Assembly (NCBI GenBank): GCA_959028445.1
Contig: CAUFRY010000050.1
Coordinates: forward strand, 1-12,277
DNA length: 12,277 nt
Direction: 5' to 3'
DNA from: an uncultured Collinsella sp.
GTDB lineage: Bacteria; Actinomycetota; Coriobacteriia; Coriobacteriales; Coriobacteriaceae
Shown: piece by piece, positions 7,626-12,277 of the stretch
How the letters are laid out: every line of letters begins with the position of its first letter
Position numbering within the stretch: the stretch's first letter is position 1
Program-made: the position numbers and the translations under genes
Notes under the pieces: generated by a model
What the model was told of the DNA's origin: nothing
What the model saw: the letters and a program-made list of their open reading frames with translations, nothing else
Database searches by the model: none

Positions 7626-9578
7626 CTACAGGTTCTTGACACCCATCGCGCGCATGGCATTCAGGATGGCGATAATCGCCACGCCTACGTCGCCGAACAC
7701 GGCAAGCCACATGTTGGCGATGCCCAGTGCCGCAAGCACCAGAATCAGCAACTTAATGCCCAGCGCAAAGATGATGTTCTGCCAAACAATCGACATGGTC
7801 TTGCGCGCCACGCGGATCGCGCGGGAGATGTTGGACGGCTTGTCATCCATGAGCACGACGTCCGCCGCCTCAATTGCGGCGTCCGAGCCCATAGCGCCCA
7901 TGGCGATGCCAACGTCTGCGCGGGTAAGCACGGGTGCGTCGTTGATACCGTCGCCTACAAAGGCGAGCTTGCCCTTGCCCGATTCTGCTGCAAGCAGCGC
8001 CTCGACATGCTCGACCTTATCACCCGGTAACAGCTGCGCGTGGAACTCGTCGAGACCGAGTTGCTTGGCTACAGACGCCGCAACCTCCTCACGGTCGCCC
8101 GTGAGCATGACGGTGCGCTTGACGCCGGCGGCGTGCAGGTCGCGAATCGTTTGCTCGGCATCGGTCTTTATGGTGTCGGCAATTACGATGTGGCCGGCGT
8201 ACGTATCATCGACCAGCACGTGGAGGATGGTGCCGACGATCTCGCAATTGGGCGCTTCGATACCGGCCACAGCAAGCATCTTGGCATTGCCGACGATGAC
8301 GCGCTTGCCGTCGATAATCGCCGTCACGCCATGGCCCGCGTCATTGGTGGAGTCGCTTACGCGTTTGGGATCGAGCTCGCCCTGGAAGGCGGTGCGTACC
8401 GACTGCGCGATGGGATGGTCGGAGAATGACTCGGCAAGGGCCGCGACTTCGAGCAGCGACTGCTCGGTATAGCCTGCCTCGGGGTGTACCGCCACGACCG
8501 AAAACATGCCGTTGGTGAGCGTGCCGGTCTTGTCAAAGACGACGGTGTCCACATCCGCGAGCGTCTCGAGGTAGTTAGAGCCCTTGATGAGGACGCCCAG
8601 CTTGGATGCGCCACCGATGCCGCCAAAAAAGCTGAGCGGCACGCTGATCACGAGCGCGCATGGGCAACTGACGACGAGGAAGGTCAGGCCGCGCAGGATC
8701 CAGTCGGACCAGGCGCCGGTGACCAAGCCACCGCCGAGCGCGAGTACCGCGGCCGCGCCGGTGACAGCGGGCGTGTAGACGCGGGCGAAGCGCGTGATGA
8801 AGTTCTCGGTGCGTGCCTTCTTCTCACTAGCGTTTTCTACGAGCTCCAGGACGCGCGCGACGGTGGACTCGCCAAAGGGCTTGGTGGTGCGCACGTGGAT
8901 GAGGCCCGTCATGTTGATACAGCCGCTGATGATATCGTCGCCGGACTTGGCGGGGCGGGGGACTGACTCGCCCGTGAGCGCGGCGGTGTCGAGCTGGGTT
9001 TCGCCTTCGACGATGACGCCGTCGATAGGCACGCGCTCGCCGGGTTTGACCACGATCACGGTGCCGACGGCGATGTCATCGGGGAAGACCTGCTCGAGTG
9101 TGCCGTCGGGCTGCTCGACGTTAGCGTAGTCGGGCGCGATGTCCATCATGGCACTGATCGACTTGCGGCTCTTGCCCACGGCGTACGCCTGAAACAGCTC
9201 GCCGACCTGGTAGAACAGCATGACGGCGGCGCCTTCGGCCATGTGCGGGTCGGTATCGGGGAAGAGCACCATGGCAAACGCGCCGATGGTCGCGACGGCC
9301 ATGAGGAAGCTCTCGTCGAAGGCCTTGCCGCGGCGGATGTTATTGAATGCCTTTTGCAGTACGTCGTAGCCGGCAATCAAAAACGGCACGAGGAACAGCA
9401 CAAAGCTGGCGTAGATGTCGCCCGGGGTGCCGAATGCGGCGGTAAGGGTGCCGAACTCATCGAGGGCGTACACCACGGCAAAAATGCCCAGCGCTACCAG
9501 GATGCGGTTGCGCTTATGCTCGAGTGATTCTTTTTTCTTGCGCTTCTTCTTTTTCTTTTTGGGGTCGGCGGTGGCCAT
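7626..9578 (-). CDS. cadA: P1B-2 type heavy-metal (Zn/Cd/Pb) efflux P-type ATPase
   Basis: This is a membrane pump that exports divalent soft metals using ATP. The ATG at 9578 (650 aa) has GGGAGG at 9 bases; the frame further upstream runs through the operator at 9602-9621 and was rejected. Motifs in order: actuator TGES (202-205), CPC in membrane helix 6 (305-307), phosphorylation site DKTGT with Asp349, P1B-specific HP (388-389) and GDGINDAP (542-549). Lys609 and Asp630 (LAVFGDVG) match the TM7/TM8 residues that mark Zn/Cd/Pb pumps (ZntA Lys693/Asp714) rather than copper pumps. There is no N-terminal HMA domain, only a Lys/Arg-rich head (7-16). A separate HMA protein is encoded upstream in the same operon. 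The name cadA reflects subfamily; zntA would be equally fair. Confidence 0.93.
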   Translation of the reverse strand: MATADPKKKKKKRKKKESLEHKRNRILVALGIFAVVYALDEFGTLTAAFGTPGDIYASFVLFLVPFLIAGYDVLQKAFNNIRRGKAFDESFLMAVATIGAFAMVLFPDTDPHMAEGAAVMLFYQVGELFQAYAVGKSRKSISAMMDIAPDYANVEQPDGTLEQVFPDDIAVGTVIVVKPGERVPIDGVIVEGETQLDTAALTGESVPRPAKSGDDIISGCINMTGLIHVRTTKPFGESTVARVLELVENASEKKARTENFITRFARVYTPAVTGAAAVLALGGGLVTGAWSDWILRGLTFLVVSCPCALVISVPLSFFGGIGGASKLGVLIKGSNYLETLADVDTVVFDKTGTLTNGMFSVVAVHPEAGYTEQSLLEVAALAESFSDHPIAQSVRTAFQGELDPKRVSDSTNDAGHGVTAIIDGKRVIVGNAKMLAVAGIEAPNCEIVGTILHVLVDDTYAGHIVIADTIKTDAEQTIRDLHAAGVKRTVMLTGDREEVAASVAKQLGLDEFHAQLLPGDKVEHVEALLAAESGKGKLAFVGDGINDAPVLTRADVGIAMGAMGSDAAIEAADVVLMDDKPSNISRAIRVARKTMSIVWQNIIFALGIKLLILVLAALGIANMWLAVFGDVGVAIIAILNAMRAMGVKNL

Positions 9579-9601
9579 GACTCGTATCCTCCCATTTGAA
9601 T

Positions 9602-9621
9602 GTATGAACATTCGCTCATAT
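9602..9621 (-). promoter_or_regulatory. ArsR-family operator in front of the efflux ATPase (site C)
   Basis: GTATGAACATTCGCTCATAT matches the two operators before arsR at 18 or more of 20 positions when all are oriented alike. It lies 24 bases before the ATPase start. On the minus strand a possible promoter TTGCTG-N18-TTATAT (-35 at 9642-9647, -10 at 9618-9623) has its -10 overlapping this site. This suggests the pump has its own metal-controlled promoter in addition to readthrough from arsR. Confidence 0.7.
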
Positions 9622-9634
9622 AATTTCGCGAGCA

Positions 9635-9657
9635 AAGGCCGCAGCAAGCGCGGCCTT
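9635..9657 (-). repeat. Hairpin between the HMA gene and the ATPase gene
   Basis: AAGGCCGC and GCGGCCTT form a perfect 8-bp stem around a 7-base loop. On the minus strand it lies 21 bases after the HMA gene stop and is followed by only TTTGC, so it would be a weak or partial terminator. It overlaps the candidate -35 of the ATPase promoter. It may set different transcript levels for the small HMA protein and the pump. Confidence 0.5.
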
Positions 9658-9678
9658 GCAGGTTGGCGTAAACCTGGG

Positions 9679-9897
9679 CTAGAGAATAATCTCGCAGTCC
9701 GGCTCGGCGTCGGCGGTGAACTCCACAACGCGGTCGAGGACCTCGTCGAACTCGGCGTCATCGGCCTCGAGCGTCAACTTCTGGGTCATAAAGTTGACGG
9801 ACACGGATTTGACGCCCTCGAGCTTGGCCAGCTCGTCCTGAAGCTCGCGCGCACAGTTGGCGCAGTCGATCTCATCGAGCTTAAACTGCTTTTTCAT
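9679..9897 (-). CDS. Stand-alone heavy-metal-associated (HMA) domain protein
   Basis: This 72-residue soluble protein is a single ferredoxin-like HMA domain that binds a metal ion and can pass it to the pump. The metal motif is IDCANCA with Cys12 and Cys15. The Asp directly before the first Cys (DCxxC) is typical of Zn/Cd/Pb HMA domains, while copper chaperones usually have a T/H-CxxC form. A third Cys (Cys68) lies near the C-terminus. The ATG at 9897 has GGGAAAGGAA upstream. It sits between the ArsR sensor and the ATPase that lacks its own HMA domain, so it probably supplies the missing metal-binding module in trans. The length is that of a complete domain, so it is not a fragment. Annotation as a copper chaperone would be less fitting. 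Confidence 0.9.
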   Translation of the reverse strand: MKKQFKLDEIDCANCARELQDELAKLEGVKSVSVNFMTQKLTLEADDAEFDEVLDRVVEFTADAEPDCEIIL

Positions 9898-9960
9898 GGT
9901 GGGTTCCTTTCCCTGTATTTGCGGCTTGGGTGCAGGCCGCGCTGGTACCGTGGTTGGCTG

Positions 9961-10326
9961 CTATTCGCAGATGTGGCTCATGCCCTGGTTGAGCATGGTG
10001 TAGACGTGGTCGTCGGCGAGCGAGTAGAGGATATTGCGCCCGTCGCGCCGGAATTTAACCAGGTGCGACTGCTTGAGTGTGCGCAGCTGGTGCGATACTG
10101 CCGACTGCGAGGTTTCGGTCGCTTCGGCGATGTCTGCCACGCAGAGCTCGCGGCCCATGAGGGCGTAAAGGATCTTGATACGCGTGGTGTCGCTGAAGAC
10201 CTTGAACAGGTCGGCGAGGTCGTAGAGAAGTTCCTCGTCGGGAAGGTCCTCGGGCGAGCAGGTGGTGGGGATCGCGGGTTCGGTGGCCTCGATGTCGGGT
10301 TTCGTTTCATCAACGCGGATGCTCAT
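9961..10326 (-). CDS. ArsR/SmtB-family zinc-type metal sensor repressor
   Basis: This is a dimeric winged-helix repressor that leaves DNA when it binds metal, switching on the efflux genes behind it. The start at 10326 has GAAAGGA at 6 bases. It has 121 residues. A flexible N-terminus (1-30, Cys23) precedes helices and the recognition helix QSAVSHQLRTLKQ (74-86), then the wing RRDGRNILYSL (93-103). The C-terminal helix carries Asp105-x-His107-x10-His118-x2-Glu121, the alpha-5 site of SmtB/CzrA zinc sensors, with Glu121 as the last residue. The alpha-3 motif is only partial: ELCVADIAE keeps Cys62 but lacks the second Cys of CadC/ArsR. So zinc (perhaps also Co or Cd) is the likely inducer rather than arsenic. 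It leads the operon and should repress itself through the two operators upstream. Confidence 0.93.
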   Translation of the reverse strand: MSIRVDETKPDIEATEPAIPTTCSPEDLPDEELLYDLADLFKVFSDTTRIKILYALMGRELCVADIAEATETSQSAVSHQLRTLKQSHLVKFRRDGRNILYSLADDHVYTMLNQGMSHICE

Positions 10327-10340
10327 TGCAATATCCTTTC

Positions 10341-10360
10341 ATATGAACATGCGCTCATAT
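10341..10360 (-). promoter_or_regulatory. ArsR-family operator in the arsR leader (site A)
   Basis: ATATGAACATGCGCTCATAT is a 20-bp imperfect dyad with ATATGA/TCATAT arms. It lies downstream of the promoter -10 and 14 bases before the arsR start, so it would block elongation or early initiation. Its start is 35 bp from that of site B. The motif is of the kind bound by SmtB/CzrA-type repressors. Confidence 0.75.
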
Positions 10361-10372
10361 AACTTGCTTTCG

Positions 10373-10400
10373 ATTATATGAGTGTATGTTCATATGTCAA
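10373..10400 (-). promoter_or_regulatory. Sigma-70-type promoter of the metal-efflux operon
   Basis: On the minus strand TTGACA (10395-10400) and TATAAT (10373-10378), both perfect consensus hexamers, are separated by 16 bases. The transcript would start about 40 bases before arsR. Operator site B fills the spacer and part of both hexamers, so bound repressor should exclude RNA polymerase. Confidence 0.88.
10376..10395 (-). promoter_or_regulatory. ArsR-family operator inside the promoter (site B)
   Basis: On the minus strand this reads ATATGAACATACACTCATAT, nearly identical to site A (3 differences in the centre) and site C. It covers the spacer between the perfect -35 and -10 hexamers of the operon promoter. 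Confidence 0.78.
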
Positions 10401-10472
10401 TACAATTTGCGTTAATTTCGATGACTGCTTGCCGCTTCTGCGATTTTCTGTGGGTTGGGAGACATCGACGCA

Positions 10473-10509
10473 ATGCTCGCCAACATATTTCGAGATGTTC
10501 GGCTAGCAT
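10473..10509. repeat. Imperfect hairpin in the spacer left of the broken gene
   Basis: ATGCT-C-GCC-AACAT (10473-10486) pairs with ATGTT-C-GGC-T-AGCAT (10495-10509) with one mismatch and one bulge around an 8-base loop. No T-tract follows on either strand. It separates the start of the arsR operon from the 3' end of the minus-strand accessory genes and could be a factor-assisted terminator or an RNA structure. Confidence 0.35.
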
Positions 10510-10534
10510 GCTAAGAAAGCCACCTTGAGAAGCA

Positions 10535-10735
10535 TTAGAACTGTTCATATTTGTACTTTATCGTGTCAAATACCGCGAGAATCAGTTCTTCCTCTACGGG
10601 AGTTTCTGCAGAATCAGTTTTATCTAAAGTTATATTGAGCATTGCTGCAGCCAATCTGGCACATCGGTGGCCGAATAAGTCGAAAAATGTAGGTGGACAT
10701 CCGCAGAGATCGCCTTTAGAAGAGCGAATTCTCAA
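10535..10735 (-). CDS. Doubtful small ORF, unknown function
   Basis: A 66-residue frame begins with TTG at 10735 directly after an in-frame TAA, overlaps the last 20 bases of the upstream broken gene in a different frame, and lacks a visible Shine-Dalgarno. The product has a Cys-containing start, an Ala/Leu stretch around residues 27-33 and an acidic, then aromatic tail ending in KYKYEQF. An internal ATG would give only 35 residues. I do not recognise it. It may be a small accessory protein, a frameshifted tail of its neighbour, or chance. If it is not a gene, the stretch 10401-10715 holds only the hairpin at 10473-10509. Confidence 0.22.
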   Translation of the reverse strand: MRIRSSKGDLCGCPPTFFDLFGHRCARLAAAMLNITLDKTDSAETPVEEELILAVFDTIKYKYEQF

Positions 10736-11924
10736 TTAGATTAATAATCGTGTCGTCTTCCGTGCGGTTTTCATCGATTTTTGCGAACATGTCGCATTCC
10801 CAAGCCCCATTGATTTCCTCAGCAAGGGCCCCGACGTGTTGCATGTCGTCGGGTTCGGGCACATCGTTGATGCTCGGGTCATCAGCTTGCGGATATTGGC
10901 TTGCAATTTCGCGCTTGGCGGCCTCTTCTTCTTTGAGTGTCTCCAGGACGCGGCGACCGTATTCGAAGTAGCGCCGCAAGACAAATTGACGAAGAGTTTC
11001 TTGCAGGATGGCGAAGTTATCCGGGAGTCGACCGGGCCATATCTTCTCGCGAATGCGAATCGCTTCCATGACCCGTTTAAAAGCGGACTGCTTGAAAAAC
11101 GAATGACGATTAACCGTGATAACGGCATATCCCATGTTTCGCAGCGTGTTTCGGCGCTCCTCGTCAATTGATTGCTGCTCGGGTTCGGCGTGGTAAAAGC
11201 CGTTGTATTCGATATCGGTCATCGAATTTTCGAGCAGCGCGTCGAGGTAGAAAACCGTCCGTCGCGTTAGGGCGGCGTATCTTTTGGGGACTGGGATCGG
11301 ATAATCCGTTTTGATAGCGCGTATGGCTAAGCCACCCATTGACTTGGGCATTGTCAGCATCATGACAAACGCCGTTTCGAGTGGGGAGCAACAGCCTTCG
11401 TGTACATAAGAAAGTGCCTTAAGTGCTTTATTAGATCAACGATACCCCGGTGCCTCTGAAAAGAAGGCTCTGAGCTCTTCAACGCTGGTTAGGGCTGGGC
11501 GCTCGCGATATTGAGTTTCGTCGGACGTTCCAAGCGCGTAGGAGCCGCAGATTTCAAAGTAATACTCAACGAGCTCCGAAAGGTTGAGGTCGGCTGTTGC
11601 TTCTAACGCGCACAGCTTGATATCGACGATGTAGACGTTCGGCTCGAGTTCTAGGTAGCTTTCTGCATCAAACGTATAGCGCGTGCAGTGGCAGATGCAG
11701 CCCTTGCGGTGCCTTTTGGCATTATTGGAAAACGTCAGCACATGGATACGTTCAGAATCGACATTCTTTCTGTTGAGCCATGCTCGTGCCGCTTCCAGGT
11801 CGGACGTGGTCGGCGCAGACACCCTGATCTTTTCCATAGGTATGGGACCGGTCGCGTAGCTTGCGAGCGAGTTGGCTGTTTGGTATACAGCGCGTGCCGT
11901 GGTATGTGACAGAATGATTCCCAT
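10716..11924 (-). pseudogene. AbiEi-like/DUF559-type nuclease-fold protein gene split by an in-frame TGA
   Basis: Two minus-strand reading frames, 162 codons from an ATG at 11924 and 239 codons ending at 10716, lie in the same frame and are separated only by a TGA at 11436-11438. The sequence reads naturally across it (APGYR-stop-SNKALKALSYVHEG), so this is one gene of about 402 codons with a nonsense change. From memory of the family, the first part (start MGIILSHTTARAVYQ, then ELVEYYFEICGSYAL at 117-131) is of the type in many Coriobacteriia paralogues related to abortive-infection AbiEi proteins. The second part has DIEYNGFYH (237-245), DEERRNTLRNMGYAVITV (254-271) and a long charged helical tail, fitting a DUF559/Vsr-like PD-(D/E)XK fold. 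Function is unknown. No good Shine-Dalgarno supports the start; the frame stays open to an ATG at 12146, with a Lys/Pro-rich extension I consider less likely to be coding. Base composition is more AT-rich than the pst genes, suggesting transfer. Confidence 0.72.
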
Positions 11925-12247
11925 ACGCGCATGATGGCATAGCGGACGCCGCATACGCCCGAAACTTCGGGCAACGGTATTGGGGCGCGGCTTATCTTCT
12001 GCGAACGGTGGGTTTTTGAGCTGTCGTATTGAGGGAGCAGCTTTGGCTGGGGAGGTTTCTGCCGGCTGCCCCTTTTTGATGAACTTTAGTTGCGGATTCG
12101 TAGCTTCTAAGCGTTTTTGCCGACCGCTCAGATGCCTCACCAACATAATTTGAGTTATTCGGCCTTATCCTATACAAATGGTGCGATCGCAACGTCCTAT
12201 TCGAATTGATTCAGGTAGATTTATGGTAGCGCGCAGAGATGTGGTGT
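11925..12247. other. Region upstream of the broken gene
   Basis: These 323 bases hold no convincing complete gene. The frame of the broken gene stays open through most of it, up to 12146, and would add 74 Lys/Pro/Arg-rich residues. A GCGATCGC palindrome lies at 12183-12190. On the minus strand TATAGGAT near 12170 could be a -10, but no matching -35 at normal spacing is clear. Confidence 0.4.
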
Positions 12248-12273
12248 AAGAGGCGGGGCATGCCCCGCCTCTT
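12248..12273. terminator. Perfect 26-bp palindrome, probable terminator at the right edge
   Basis: Thirteen bases, AAGAGGCGGGGCA (12248-12260), are followed immediately by their exact reverse complement (12261-12273). The A-rich start, GC core and T-rich end match the form of the terminators after pstB and HAD. The window ends 4 bases later, so the T-tract cannot be judged. It probably ends a gene lying to the right on the minus strand. Confidence 0.6.
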
Positions 12274-12277
12274 CTCT

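Noticed and set aside
9579..9761. Upstream extension of the P-type ATPase by 61 residues
   Set aside because: It overlaps operator site C, the intergenic hairpin and the HMA gene; the ATG at 9578 has GGGAGG at good spacing.
9415..10362. Plus-strand open frame of 315 codons opposite the ATPase start, HMA and arsR genes
   Set aside because: It crosses three real minus-strand genes and their operators, and shows no recognisable protein motif.
11436..11438. Selenocysteine insertion at the in-frame TGA
   Set aside because: The flanking residues do not resemble a redox site, the family position is expected to be Gly or Arg, and I see no clear SECIS-like hairpin directly after it.

Overview
The window looks like chromosomal DNA from a high-GC actinobacterium of the Coriobacteriia, most like Collinsella. 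This rests on codon use dominated by G/C-ending codons, on the mix of genes, and on a broken gene at the right end of a type I associate from memory with Coriobacteriia. The taxon is an inference; no database was searched.

Left part (310-3969, plus strand): a compact high-affinity phosphate uptake operon, pstS-pstC-pstA-pstB. pstC/pstA and pstA/pstB overlap by a few bases, and a strong intrinsic terminator follows pstB. No phoU or PhoR/PhoB-type genes lie inside the window. Next comes a two-gene unit (4133-6769): a Uup-like ABC-F ATPase and, 6 bases later, a Cof-type HAD phosphatase, closed by another strong terminator. A short, probably self-regulated DtxR/MntR-family repressor follows (6957-7346), with a dense block of repeated operator-like motifs in front of it.

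Middle (7347-10400): the repressor converges on a minus-strand metal-efflux operon. A 127-base, almost fully paired inverted repeat (7483-7609) lies between them and has no U-tract, so it is not a normal terminator. The operon is a SmtB/CzrA-type ArsR sensor, a free-standing 72-residue HMA metal-binding protein, and a P1B-2 (Zn/Cd/Pb) P-type ATPase that lacks its own HMA domain. Three copies of a 20-bp site (consensus RTATGAACATNCRCTCATAT) lie in front of the regulator (two) and of the pump (one). One sits in the spacer of a perfect TTGACA/TATAAT promoter, giving a self-contained zinc-responsive circuit.

Right part (about 10400-12277): visibly more AT-rich and probably accessory. It holds one minus-strand gene split by a single in-frame TGA. 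The two halves read as one protein of about 402 codons, with an N-terminal region of the kind I associate with Coriobacteriia AbiEi-like proteins and a C-terminal DUF559/Vsr-like nuclease-type region. A doubtful small ORF follows it, and a perfect 26-bp palindrome closes the window.

The least explained items are the giant hairpin at 7483-7609, the nonsense-interrupted gene at 10716-11924, and the operator arrays of the two metal regulators.
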